From positions 13,162,720-13,226,719 of the forward strand of contig OZ038438.1 of the NCBI GenBank assembly GCA_964036275.1: 64,000 nucleotides of DNA, in the 5' to 3' direction. Under the pieces are notes generated by a model. That model worked only from the letters and a program-made list of their open reading frames with translations, had not been told where the DNA came from and ran no database searches. Of this stretch, positions 27,701 to 38,894 are shown one piece after another. Numbering within the stretch: the stretch's first letter is position 1; every line of letters begins with the position of its first letter. Made by a program: the position numbers and the translations under genes. The DNA comes from Litoditis marina (taxonomy: Eukaryota; Nematoda; Chromadorea; Rhabditida; Rhabditidae).

Positions 27701-30700
27701 GCTGTGATGCAAGTCACGAGCTAGACGCGGGTTAAGCAACGAGTGTTTGGGTGGAGGATATACTCTTAGTACCGCAAGGGAACAGTCGCCGACACTAGAA
27801 CGCCGGATCTGGGGTAATAGCCGCAGGTCCAGAGTTTACTTCAAGCTTCCCGCTGTGATGCAAGTCACGAGCTAGACGCGGATTAAGCAACGAGTGTTTG
27901 AGTGGAGGATATACTCTTAGTACCGCAAGGGAACAGTCGCCGACACTAGAACGCCGGATCTGGGGTAATAGCCGCAGGTCCACAGTTTACTTCAAGCTTC
28001 CCGCTGTGATGCAAGTCACGAGCTAAACGCAACGAGTGTTCGGGTGGAGGATATACTCTTAGTACCGCAAGGGAACAGTCGCCGACACTAGAACGCCGGA
28101 TCTGGGGTAATAGCCGCAGGTCCACAGTTTACATCAAGCTTCCCGCTGTGATGCAAGTCACGAGCTAGACGCGGGTTAAGCAACGAGTGTTTGAGTGGAG
28201 GATATACTCTTAGTACCGCAAGGGAACAGTCGCCGACACTAGAACGCCGGATCTGGGGTAATAGCCGCAGGTCCACAGTTTACATCAAGCTTCCCGCTGT
28301 GATGCAAGTCACGAGCTAGACGCGGGTTAAGCAACGAGTGTTTGAGTGGAGGATATACTCTTAGTACCGCAAGGGAACAGTCGCCGACACTAGAACGCCG
28401 GATCTGGGGTAATAGCCGCAGGTCCAGAGTTTACTTCAAGCTTCCCGCTGTGATGCAAGTCACGAGCTAGACGCGGGTTAAGCAACGAGTGTTTGGGTGG
28501 AGGATATACTCTTAGTACCGCAAGGGAACAGTCGCCGACTCTAGAACGCCGGATCTGGGGTAATAGCCGCAGGTCCACAGTTTACTTCAAGCTTCCCGCT
28601 GTGATGCAAGTCACGAGCTAGACGCGGGTTAAGCAACGAGTGTTTGGGTGGAGGATATACTCTTAGTACCGCAAGGGAACAGTCGCCGACTCTAGAACGC
28701 CGGATCTGGGGTAATAGCCGCAGGTCCACAGTTTACTTCAAGCTTCCCGCTGTGATGCAAGTCACGAGCTAGACGCGGGTTAAGCAACGAGTGTTTGGGT
28801 GGAGGATATACTCTTAGTACCGCAAGGGAACAGTCGCCGACACTAGAACGCCGGATCTGGGGTAATAGCCGCAGGTCCACAGTTTACTTCAAGCTTCCCG
28901 CTGTGATGCAAGTCACGAGCTAGACGCGGGTTAAGCAACGAGTGTTTGGGTGGAGGATATACTCTTAGTACCGCAAGGGAACAGTCGCCGACACTAGAAC
29001 GCCGGATCTGGGGTAATAGCCGCAGGTCCAAAGTTTACTTCAAGCTTCCCGCTGTGATGCAAGTCACGAGCTAGACGCGGGTTAAGCAACGAGTGTTTGA
29101 GTGGAGGATATACTCTTAGTACCGCAAGGGAACAGTCGCCGACACTAGAACGCCGGATCTGTGGTAATAGCCGCAGGTCCACAGTTTACTTCAAGCTTCC
29201 CGCTGTGATGCAAGTCACGAGCTAGACGCGGGTTAAGCAACGAGTGTTTGAGTGGAGGATATACTCTTAGTACCGCAAGGGAACAGTCGCCGACACTAGA
29301 ACGCCGGATCTGGGGTAATAGCCGCAGGTCCAGAGTTTACTTCAAGCTTCCCGCTGTGATGCAAGTCACGAGCTAGACGCGGGTTAAACAACGAGTGTTT
29401 GGGTGAAGGGTATCCTCTTAGTACCGCAAGGGAACAGTCGCCGACACTAGAACGCCGGATCTGGGGTAATAGCCGCAGGTCCAGAGTTTACTTCAAGCTT
29501 CCCGCTGTGATGCAAGTCACGAGCTAGACGCGGGTTAAGCAACGAGTGTTTGGGTGGAGGATATACTCTTAGTACCGCAAGGGAACAGTCGCCGACACTA
29601 GAACGCCGGATCTGGGGTAATAGCCGCAGGTCCAGAGTTTACTTCAAGCTTCCCGCTGTGATGCAAGTCACGAGCTAGACGCGGATTAAGCAACGAGTGT
29701 TTGAGTGGAGGATATACTCTTAGTACCGCAAGGGAACAGTCGCCGACACTAGAACGCCGGATCTGGGGTAATAGCCGCAGGTCCACAGTTTACTTCAAGC
29801 TTCCCGCTGTGATGCAAGTCACGAGCTAAACGCAACGAGTGTTTGGGTGGAGGATATACTCTTAGTACCGCAAGGGAACAGTTGCCGACTCTAGAACGCC
29901 GGATCTGAGGTAATAACCGCAGGTCCACAGTTTACTTCAAGCTTCCCGCTGTGATTCAAGTCACGAGCTAGACGCGGGTTAAGCAACGAGTGTTTGAGTG
30001 GAGGATATACTCTTAGTACCGCAAGGGAACAGTCGCCGACACTAGAACGCCGGATCTGGGGTAATAGCCGCAGGTCCAGAGTTTACTTCAAGCTTCCCGC
30101 TGTGATGCAAGTCACGAGCTAGACGCGGGTTAAGCAACGAGTGTTTGGGTGAAGGATATCCTCTTAGTACCGCAAGGGAACAGTCGCCGACACTAGAACG
30201 CCGGATCTGGGGTAATAGCCGCAGGTCCAGAGTTTACTTCAAGCTTCCCGCTGTGATGCAAGTCACGAGCTAGACGCGGGTTAAGCAACGAGTGTTTGGG
30301 TGGAGGATATACTCTTAGTACCGCAAGGGAACAGTCGCCGACACTCGAACGCCGGATCTGGGGTAATAGCCGCAGGTCCAGAGTTTACTTCAAGCTTCCC
30401 GCTGTGATGCAAGTCACGAGCTAGACGCGGGTTAAGCAACGAGTGTTTGAGTGGAGGATATACTCTTAGTACCGCAAGGGAACAGTCGCCGACACTAGAA
30501 CGCCGGATCTGGGGTAATAGCCGCAGGTCCACAGTTTACTTCAAGCTTCCCGCTGTGATGCAAGTCACGAGCTAAACGCGGGTTAAGCAACGAGTGTTTG
30601 GGTGGAGGATATACTCTTAGTACCGCAAGGGAACAGTTGCCGACTCTAGAACGCCGGATCTGAGGTAATAGCCGCAGGTCCACAGTTTACTTCAAGCTTC

Positions 30701-31249
30701 CCGCTGTGATTCAAGTCACGAGCTAGACGCGGGTTAAGCAACGAGTGTTTGGGTGGAGGATATACTCTTAGTACCGCAAGGGAACAGTCGCCGACACTAG
30801 AACGCCGGATCTGGGGTAATAGCCGCAGGTCCACAGTTTACTTAGAGCTTCCCGCTGTGATGCAAGTCACGAGCTAGACGCGGGTTAAGCAACGAGTGTT
30901 TGAGTGGAGGATATACTCTTAGTACCGCAAGGGAACAGTCGCCGACACTAGAACGCCGGATCTGGGGTAATAGCCGCAGGTCCAGAGTTTACTTCAAGCT
31001 TCCCGCTGTGATGCAAGTCACGAGCTAGACGCGGGTTAAGCAACGAGTGTTTGGGTGGAGGATATACTCTTAGTACCGCAAGGGAACAGTCGCCGACACT
31101 CGAACGCCGGATCTGGGGTAATAGCCGCAGGTCCAGAGTTTACTTCAAGCTTCCCGCTGTGATGCAAGTCACGAGCTAGACGCGGGTTAAGCAACGAGTG
31201 TTTGAGTGGAGGATATACTCTTAGTACCGCAAGGGTACAGTCGCCGACA
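18757..31249. repeat. Satellite core with 3-, 11-, 13- and 21-unit higher-order repeats
   Basis: A tagged pair of variant units (one with GAGCTAAACGCGGG and GTTGCCGACTC, the next with GTGATTCAAGTC) occurs at about 18757, 19210, 20720, 21173, 22381, 25541 and 30495. Spacings are 453 bp (3 units), 1963 bp from 18757 to 20720 (13 units), 1661 bp from 20720 to 22381 (11 units), 3160 bp (21 units minus one 11 bp deletion) and 4954 bp (33 units minus 29 bp of known deletions). This is direct evidence of block duplication at several scales. Confidence 0.85.
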
Positions 31250-34200
31250 CTAGAACGCCGGATCTGGGGTAATAGCCGCAGGTCCACAGTTTACTTCAAG
31301 CTTCCCGCTGTGATGCAAGTCACGAGCTAGACGCGGGTTAAGCAACGAGTGTTTGGGTGGAGGATATACTCTTAGTACCGCGAGGGAACAGTCGCCGACA
31401 CTAGAACGCCGGATCTGGGGTGATAGCCGCAGATCCACAGTTTACTTCAAGCTTCCCGCTGTGATGCAAATCACGAGCTAGACGCGGGTTAAGCAACGAG
31501 TGTTTGGGTGGAGGATATACTCTTAGTACCGCAAGGGAACAGTCGCCGACACTAGAACGCCGGATCTGGGGTAATAGCCGCAGGTCCAGAGTTTACTTCA
31601 AGCTTCCCGCTGTGATGCAAGTCACGAGCTAGACGCGGGTTAAGCAACGAGTGTTTGGGTGGAGGATATACTCTTAGTACCGCAAGGGAACAGTCGCCGA
31701 CACTAGAACGCCGGATCTGGGGTAATAGCCGCAGGTCCAGAGTTTACTTCAAGCTTCCCGCTGTGATGCAAGTCACGAGCTAGACGCGGGTTAAGCAACG
31801 AGTGTTTGGGTGGAGGATATACTCTTAGTACCGCGAGGGAACAGTCGCCGACACTATAACGCCGGATCTGGGGTGATAGCCGCAGATCCACAGTTTACTT
31901 CAAGCTTCCCGCTGTGATGCAAATCACTAGCTAGACGCGGGTTAAGCAACGAGTGTTTGGGTGGAGGATATACTCTTAGTACCGCAAGGGAACAGTCGCC
32001 GACACTAGAACGCCGGATCTGGGGTAATAGCCGCAGGTCCAGAGTTTACTTCAAGCTTCCCGCTGTGATGCAAGTCACGAGCTAGACGCGGGTTAAGCAA
32101 CGAGTGTTTGGGTGGAGGATATACTCTTAGTACCGCGAGGGAACAGTCGCCGACACTATAACGCCGGATCTGGGGTGATAGCCGCAGATCCACAGTTTAC
32201 TTCAAGCTTCCCGCTGTGATGCAAATCACTAGCTAGACGCGGGTTAAGCAAAGAGTGTTTGGGTGGAGGATATACTCTTAGTACCGCAAGGGAACAGTCG
32301 CCGACACTAGAACGCCGGATCTGGGGTAATAGCCGCAGGTCCAGAGTTTACTTCAAGCTTCCCGCTGTGATGCAAGTCACGAGCTAGACGCGGGTTAAGC
32401 AACGAGTGTTTGGGTGGAGGATATACTCTTAGTACCGCAAGGGAACAGTCGCCGACACTAGAACGCCGGATCTGGGGTAATAGCCGCAGGTCCAGAGTTT
32501 ACTTCAAGCTTCCCGCTGTGATGCAAGTCACGAGCTAGACGCGGGTTAAGCAACGAGTGTTTGGGTGGAGGATATACTCTTAGTACCGCAAGGGAACAGT
32601 CGCCGACACTAGAACGCCGGATCTGGGGTAATAGCCGCAGGTCCAGAGTTTACTTCAAGCTTCCCGCTGTGATGCAAGTCACGAGCTAGACGCGGGTTAA
32701 GCAACGAGTGTTTGGGTGGAGGATATACTCTTAGTACCGCAAGGGAACAGTCGCCGACACTAGAACGCCGGATCTGGGGTAATAGCCGCAGGTCCAGAGT
32801 TTACTTCAAGCTTCCCGCTGTGATGCAAGTCACGAGCTAGACGCGGGTTAAGCAACGAGTGTTTGGGTGGAGGATATACTCTTAGTACCGCAAGGGAACA
32901 GTCGCCGACACTATAACGCCGGATCTGGGGTGATAGCCGCAGATCCACAGTTTACTTCAAGCTTCCCGCTGTGATGCAAGTCACGAGCTAGACGCGGGTT
33001 AAGCAACGAGTGTTTGGGTGGAGGATATACTCTTAGTACCGCGAGGGAACAGTCGCCGACACTAGAACGCCGGATCTGGGGTGATAGCCGCAGATCCACA
33101 GTTTACTTCAAGCTTCCCGCTGTGATGCAAATCACGAGCTAGACGCGGGTTAAGCAACGAGTGTTTGGGTGGAGGATATACTCTTAGTACCGCAAGGGAA
33201 CAGTCGCCGACACTAGAACGCCGGATCTGGGGTAATAGCCGCAGGTCCAGAGTTTACTTCAAGCTTCCCGCTGTGATGCAAGTCACGAGCTAGACGCGGG
33301 TTAAGCAACGAGTGTTTGGGTGGAGGATATACTCTTAGTACCGCAAGGGAACAGTCGCCGACACTAGAACGCCGGATCTGGGGTAATAGCCGCAGGTCCA
33401 GAGTTTACTTCAAGCTTCCCGCTGTGATGCAAGTCACGAGCTAGACGCGGGTTAAGCAACGAGTGTTTGGGTGGAGGATATACTCTTAGTACCGCGAGGG
33501 AACAGTCGCCGACACTATAACGCCGGATCTGGGGTGATAGCCGCAGATCCACAGTTTACTTCAAGCTTCCCGCTGTGATGCAAATCACTAGCTAGACGCG
33601 GGTTAAGCAACGAGTGTTTGGGTGGAGGATATACTCTTAGTACCGCAAGGGAACAGTCGCCGACACTAGAACGCCGGATCTGGGGTAATAGCCGCAGGTC
33701 CAGAGTTTACTTCAAGCTTCCCGCTGTGATGCAAGTCACGAGCTAGACGCGGGTTAAGCAACGAGTGTTTGGGTGGAGGATATACTCTTAGTACCGCGAG
33801 GGAACAGTCGCCGACACTATAACGCCGGATCTGGGGTGATAGCCGCAGATCCACAGTTTACTTCAAGCTTCCCGCTGTGATGCAAATCACTAGCTAGACG
33901 CGGGTTAAGCAAAGAGTGTTTGGGTGGAGGATATACTCTTAGTACCGCAAGGGAACAGTCGCCGACACTAGAACGCCGGATCTGGGGTAATAGCCGCAGG
34001 TCCAGAGTTTACTTCAAGCTTCCCGCTGTGATGCAAGTCACGAGCTAGACGCGGGTTAAGCAACGAGTGTTTGGGTGGAGGATATACTCTTAGTACCGCA
34101 AGGGAACAGTCGCCGACACTAGAACGCCGGATCTGGGGTAATAGCCGCAGGTCCAGAGTTTACTTCAAGCTTCCCGCTGTGATGCAAGTCACGAGCTAGA

Positions 34201-35500
34201 CGCGGGTTAAGCAACGAGTGTTTGGGTGGAGGATATACTCTTAGTACCGCGAGGGAACAGTCGCCGACACTATAACGCCGGATCTGGGGTGATAGCCGCA
34301 GATCCACAGTTTACTTCAAGCTTCCCGCTGTGATGCAAATCACTAGCTAGACGCGGGTTAAGCAACGAGTGTTTGGGTGGAGGATATACTCTTAGTACCG
34401 CAAGGGAACAGTCGCCGACACTAGAACGCCGGATCTGGGGTAATAGCCGCAGGTCCAGAGTTTACTTCAAGCTTCCCGCTGTGATGCAAGTCACGAGCTA
34501 GACGCGGGTTAAGCAACGAGTGTTTGGGTGGAGGATATACTCTTAGTACCGCGAGGGAACAGTCGCCGACACTATAACGCCGGATCTGGGGTGATAGCCG
34601 CAGATCCACAGTTTACTTCAAGCTTCCCGCTGTGATGCAAATCACTAGCTAGACGCGGGTTAAGCAACGAGTGTTTGGGTGGAGGATATACTCTTAGTAC
34701 CGCAAGGGAACAGTCGCCGACACTAGAACGCCGGATCTGGGGTAATAGCCGCAGGTCCAGAGTTTACTTCAAGCTTCCCGCTGTGATGCAAGTCACGAGC
34801 TAGACGCGGGTTAAGCAACGAGTGTTTGGGTGGAGGATATACTCTTAGTACCGCGAGGGAACAGTCGCCGACACTATAACGCCGGATCTGGGGTGATAGC
34901 CGCAGATCCACAGTTTACTTCAAGCTTCCCGCTGTGATGCAAATCACTAGCTAGACGCGGGTTAAGCAACGAGTGTTTGGGTGGAGGATATACTCTTAGT
35001 ACCGCAAGGGAACAGTCGCCGACACTAGAACGCCGGATCTGGGGTAATAGCCGCAGGTCCAGAGTTTACTTCAAGCTTCCCGCTGTGATGCAAGTCACGA
35101 GCTAGACGCGGGTTAAGCAACGAGTGTTTGGGTGGAGGATATACTCTTAGTACCGCAAGGGAACAGTCGCCGACACTAGAACGCCGGATCTGGGGTAATA
35201 GCCGCAGGTCCAGAGTTTACTTCAAGCTTCCCGCTGTGATGCAAGTCACGAGCTAGACGCGGGTTAAGCAACGAGTGTTTGGGTAGAGGATATACTCTTA
35301 GTACCGCGAGGGAACAGTCGCCGACACTATAACGCCGGATCTGGGGTGATAGCCGCAGATCCACAGTTTACTTCAAGCTTCCCGCTGTGATGCAAGTCAC
35401 GCGCTAGACGCGGGTTAAGCAACGAGTGTTTGGGTGGAGGATATACTCTTAGTACCGCGAGGAAACAGTCGCCGACACTAGAACGCCGGATCTGGGGTAA
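31250..35500. repeat. Satellite right domain, alternating dimer higher-order repeat
   Basis: A unit variant with CACTATAACGCCGG followed by GGGGTGATAGCCGCAGATCC alternates with the standard unit. It appears at about 31703, 32005, 32760, 33364, 33666, 34119, 34421, 34723 and 35176, so a 302 bp dimer is common. The pairs at 31703/32005 and 33364/33666 are separated by 1661 bp, exactly 11 units, which indicates duplication of an 11-unit block. Confidence 0.85.
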
Positions 35501-36023
35501 TAGCCGCAGGTCCACAGTTTACTTCAAGCTTCCCGCTGTGATGCAAGTCACGCGCTAGACGCGGGTTAAGCAACGAGTGTTTGGGTGGAGGATATACTCT
35601 TAGTACCGCAAGGGAACAGTCGCCGACACTAGAACGCCGGATCTGGGGTAATAGCCGCAGGTCCACAGTTTACTTCAAGCTTCCCGCTGTGATGCAAGTC
35701 AAGAGCTAGACGCGGGTTAAGCAACGAGTGTTTGGGTGGAGGATATACTCTTAGTACCGCAAGGGAACAGTCGCCGACACTAGAACGCCGGATCTGGGGT
35801 AATAGCCGCAGGTCCAGAGTTTACTTCAAGCTTCCCGCTGTGATGCAAGTCACGAGCTAGACGCGGGTTAAGCAACGAGTGTTTGGGTGGAGGATATACT
35901 CTTAGTACCGCGAGGAAACAGTCGCCGACACTAGAACGCCGGATCTGTTTTCTTATGACCTTGAATATTGTTTTGGCTGTTATTGAATTATGGAAAAGAT
36001 CATTATCAAATTTCTACATTTAG

Positions 36024-36898
36024 GAAGGTTCTGGTCATGATCGACTCGGTCAGTCTGTCAGCCCAAACGAGACAACTGCACAAGAACCTATTGATGGTGA
36101 GATGGTCATTCAACTGTTCACCTGGTGTTTCTTTGGTATTAAATAATTACTTGTTTCATTAAAAAAATACTTTTTTCTGGAAGTGATGCCAATACACGTC
36201 GGGAGGTCTGCATGACCATAAAGTAACACCATATTGTAACAATATGAAGTGGATGAATAAATGAATTAATAAAGTTAATGAGTAAAAAACAGCAAGAAGC
36301 GAACTCTAAATATTGATTAATTTTCCAGGCTCTCACGTACCAAGCGGTATTTCCAATGTTTGTCGTGGTCATGATGATTGTTTTCGTACTGAGTCTTGTT
36401 GGGTATGAACACGAGGTGGTACAGCATCTTATCATCGCGTAAGTTTATGAGCTATCTTTAAAAATGAATTGGCTGCGGATTTAGCGTTGGGAACATCACC
36501 ATAGCTCATTTGTAGTTAGGGCTCAATTCACGACGCAATTCCGTGATTTCGATCCGAAATCTTCATTTTCTCCCGTAATGGGTGTTGTGTGAAGATAATG
36601 TTCGCGTCAAAAGGGCGCTGTGAGTTTCGATAGCATGCTGCTTCCAGTTTCCAGTTTTAAGTAGAACTCTGAAAGAAAACTTCATAAAGTACTTTTTCAT
36701 CTATTATCTATAGTATATCATTTTGTTCGTTTTAGTATAGCCGGCTTCGTGCCGATTCTTGGCCCAGTCGCCACACTCTACTTCGTCCTTCCCTATAGAA
36801 GATGGATCGTCAACATATTCAAAAGACCGAGAATCGCGGTTCTCAGAAACGAGTTGACAATGTTCAGCTCTACCACTGATTCTAATCGGACAGCGTAG
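36024..36898 (+). pseudogene. 7TM serpentine chemoreceptor, 3' fragment (TM6-TM7 and tail)
   Basis: Three exons join in phase: 36024-36096, 36329-36438 and 36736-36898 (TAG 36896-36898). The joined product has a pre-TM6 segment (LSAQTRQLHKNLLM), a TM6 helix beginning ALTYQAVFPMF, a TM7 with PVATLYFVLPYRRWIV, and a short Ser/Thr-rich tail. LS.QTR..H..L.ALT.Q...P and the YFV.PYRR motif after TM7 are hallmarks of nematode Str/Srh/Srd-superfamily chemoreceptors, best like Srd. Splice sites are TTTAG/GTGAG, TTTTCCAG/GTAAGT and TTTTAG. TM1-TM5 are missing. The first exon lies only 77 bp from the edge of the 20 kb satellite, and no 5' exons were recognised on its far side. Read as a gene truncated by the satellite, unless the array sits inside a giant intron. 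Confidence 0.75.
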
Positions 36899-36983
36899 TA
36901 AGTAGTTTGGTCTAGAACTCACTGTATTGTTCACATTTACTTGAGATTCGATACAAGGTTGTGTTGTTGGTTTTGGTTGTAGT

Positions 36984-37001
36984 TTGGATTCTCGACCTGT
37001 T

Positions 37002-37060
<59 letters not shown>

Positions 37061-37198
37061 GAGAGAGAGAGAGAGAAACAGAGAGAGAGAGAGAGAGAGA
37101 GGGGAGAGAGAGAGATTATCCGTTCTCAGAAACGAGCTGACAATGTTCAGCTCAACCACCGAGTCTAATCGGACAGTGTAGTCTGGTCGAGAATCCAA
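36984..37198. mobile_element. IR-bounded insert: (GA)n plus copy of chemoreceptor tail
   Basis: A 14 bp perfect inverted repeat, TTGGATTCTCGACC at 36984-36997 and its complement at 37185-37198, brackets a (GA)n tract (about 37003-37114) and a 60 bp copy of the preceding gene's C-terminal coding sequence (37122-37181). That copy matches 36839-36898 at 55 of 60 positions and ends in TAG at the same codon. Three of the five differences are synonymous. It may be a foldback-like insertion that captured, or formed around, the tail exon. Confidence 0.6.
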
Positions 37199-37299
37199 GG
37201 ATTAGAAGAAAACTTGATGTTTTTTAGTTTGATCTCGATAACTTTTTGTTTTTCTTCTAGGTGTATGAAAAGGAACCCTAAGAAGAATTATCAGAAAAG

Positions 37300-37329
37300 T
37301 CTACCACTGATTCTAATCGGACGATGTAG
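37300..37329 (+). repeat. Third partial copy of the chemoreceptor tail
   Basis: TCTACCACTGATTCTAATCG followed by GACGATGTAG repeats the last ten codons of the receptor again, ending in an in-frame TAG. Upstream sequence (GTGTATGAAAAGGAACCC) follows a good acceptor (TTTTTCTTCTAG at 37249-37260). That frame has a TAA between the acceptor and the copied codons, so this copy is degenerate. Confidence 0.6.
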
Positions 37330-38124
37330 AGGGATACAATCTTTATTATAGTTTGATATAGATGTACGCCGTTTTTCACAAATTTAGATGAAGAAGCACT
37401 GATATCAACCTACAAACACGGCGGAATAGGACACTTTACACCGTATTGCTTTGTTTGTATCGTGATACTCTATTTAAAGTTGTAGTTTGACCTGTTAGTT
37501 TAAGTACGAAAATGTGATTGTTGACGGAAACTCATTAGTGCAAAGGTACGTATAAAGTACAGCATACAAACGAATGTTTCTGAGAACACAACTAATATTT
37601 GCTCGAATAGTGTTCTTTTGGTGTGTTCTCACTGTTAGGTTCCCGATGCTGTTTAAAACATGTGAACAACTAGAGCGCTTTTTCCAAAACTGTGTTGGTA
37701 TGTTCTCAGCATGTATTTGTAACTCAGGTACAATATGTGACCCAATCTTCGTTCAACTTTGTTCTCGCCCCAAACAATATTTTGCGAATTTCGATCGGTT
37801 AGCAAAAGGACCAAACTACAAACACAGCCGCACAGAGCAAAATACCCCAAATAGGCTTGCTTTGAAGAGCGGATTCTACACGCTGTGTATTGAAGCTGGT
37901 GTCATTTTCCGGAATAATGAGTATTATGTAAATTTATGATAGTGTTACTATTATCAAGTATTATAAAATTCATTAATATATGCATGAGAAAGTGGAACCG
38001 GAAATTCGTTTATGTTTTTGTCTCGAATGAACAATTTTTCCTATTTGTTCAACGAAGACTTGCAACCAAATTATGTTATTATCTTTATTAAATACGCATG
38101 AGGTAGTGAAAACAGATATTTGAT
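37330..38124. other. Intergenic, no recognised gene
   Basis: AT-rich DNA. A 121-codon plus-strand ORF (37574-37939) has an N-terminal hydrophobic stretch and several cysteines but matches no family I recognise, so I do not call it. TTGTAGTTTGA (about 37481) and the related complement CCAAACTACAAAC (about 37812) resemble the ends of small hairpin elements found elsewhere in the window. Confidence 0.5.
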
Positions 38125-38452
38125 CTACAAAACTCCGAAGAACTTGGCGATGTTGGTCAGAATGGCTCGTTGCACAGGCGGAATTACGTTCTCCACGTCT
38201 TCTACAGAGGCCGTATGCATGAAACATTTCGGGCCGGGTTGGGATGCTATCCCGAGCTCAATTGGCCGGGAAATAGCTCGGGATAGCATCCCAACCCGGC
38301 CCGGAATGTTTCATGCATACGGCCTCAGATGGGATTTCGATCTTGGGCAAGTCTTCCAATTTGGGCAGGCTGAGTGGCGCCAGTGTGGGCATAGGTGTCA
38401 CCTGACCCATCTGCGGCGGCAAGAAGCCGGTTTCTTGTCTTTGTTGCGGCAT
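38125..38452 (-). pseudogene. Small proline-rich gene split by a foldback MITE
   Basis: A minus-strand frame opens at ATG 38452 and runs 42 codons (MPQQRQETGFLPPQMG..., Pro/Leu-rich) to 38327, where a foldback MITE begins. On the other side of the MITE, from 38206 to the TAG at 38125-38127, a frame continues with VEDVENVIPPVQRAI and ends in KFFGVL. Taking out the MITE and one copy of its CAG target duplication puts the two halves in one frame of 68 codons plus stop. With the MITE present the frame ends inside the element. A TATATA box lies about 25 bp upstream of the ATG on this strand. The family is not recognised. No signal peptide is visible, so it might be only part of a larger gene. Confidence 0.6.
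38208..38325. mobile_element. Foldback MITE copy 1 (118 bp, ~50 bp arms, CAG TSD)
   Basis: The arms AGGCCGTATGCATGAAACAT... and their complement are about 51 bp each with a 16 bp centre (AATTGGCCGGG...). The element is flanked on both sides by CAG (38205-38207 and 38326-38328), consistent with a 3 bp target site duplication. A second copy in an FAAH intron has the same arms and also CAG on both sides. It carries no coding capacity. A 3 bp CWG-type duplication would fit a PIF/Harbinger-related transposase, but that assignment is inference. Confidence 0.85.
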
Positions 38453-38894
38453 GTTCCCGGTTAGTCACCTTGTACTATATAAAGGTGGATCACGCACTTT
38501 TTTTTGCTTTCGATTTCCTTAAAAAGCTGGCCATGCATGCCGCCCACTAAGACAACCTGCCACATACAGACGGATATCGAAATTATTGATTTATTGATTT
38601 TTGGCAAACAATAATAAATATGCATTGTTGAGTTCGAGAGTTACCGTCGATAATGAGAAGGAAGTGGGTGGAATTGAGAAAGTAGACAATGATTTTGCAG
38701 ATGTACCTCGGGAAAGAGGCCGACATGAGCAGGAAGAATATGGTTTTCGTGTTGCTGGGCTCGGAGCAGTCTCGGTGGAAGAGGAGGGTCATGGAAGACC
38801 GAATCAGGTGGGTATATTTGGTAGACTCGTGTGTGTGAAGGAAGCATTAAGTAGCTTAGAGAGGGTTTGCTTAAATGTTCTTGAGAATAAGAGC

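Larger units (their letters stand above)
15744..35946. repeat. 151 bp satellite array, 134 units
   Basis: A 151 bp unit is repeated head to tail for 20.2 kb. Diagnostic words recur every 151 bp, for example CAAGCTTCCCGCTGTGATG and CGAGTGTTTGGGTGGAGG. From the first GCCGGATC (15744) to the last (35938) is 20,194 bp. That equals 134 x 151 minus 40, and the 40 bp are accounted for by four short units: 11 bp deletions near 22749 and 25909, and 9 bp deletions near 28030 and 29833. Units are nearly identical and more GC-rich than the flanks. Each unit has one HindIII site. Because 151 is not a multiple of three, the recurring 62-codon minus-strand ORF changes frame each unit, which argues against coding. 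Confidence 0.99.

Noticed and set aside
15722..35666. Dozens of near-identical 62-83 codon minus-strand ORFs
   Set aside because: They are one per 151 bp satellite unit. The unit length is not a multiple of three, so successive copies are in different frames and overlap. No start context, splice sites or fused frame supports a protein.
15744..35946. CRISPR-like array
   Set aside because: Repeats are directly adjacent with no unique spacers, and the surrounding genes are eukaryotic and intron-containing.
37574..37939. 121-codon plus-strand ORF as a gene
   Set aside because: There is no recognisable domain or splice context, and parts of it overlap motifs shared with small repeats (CTACAAACAC...).
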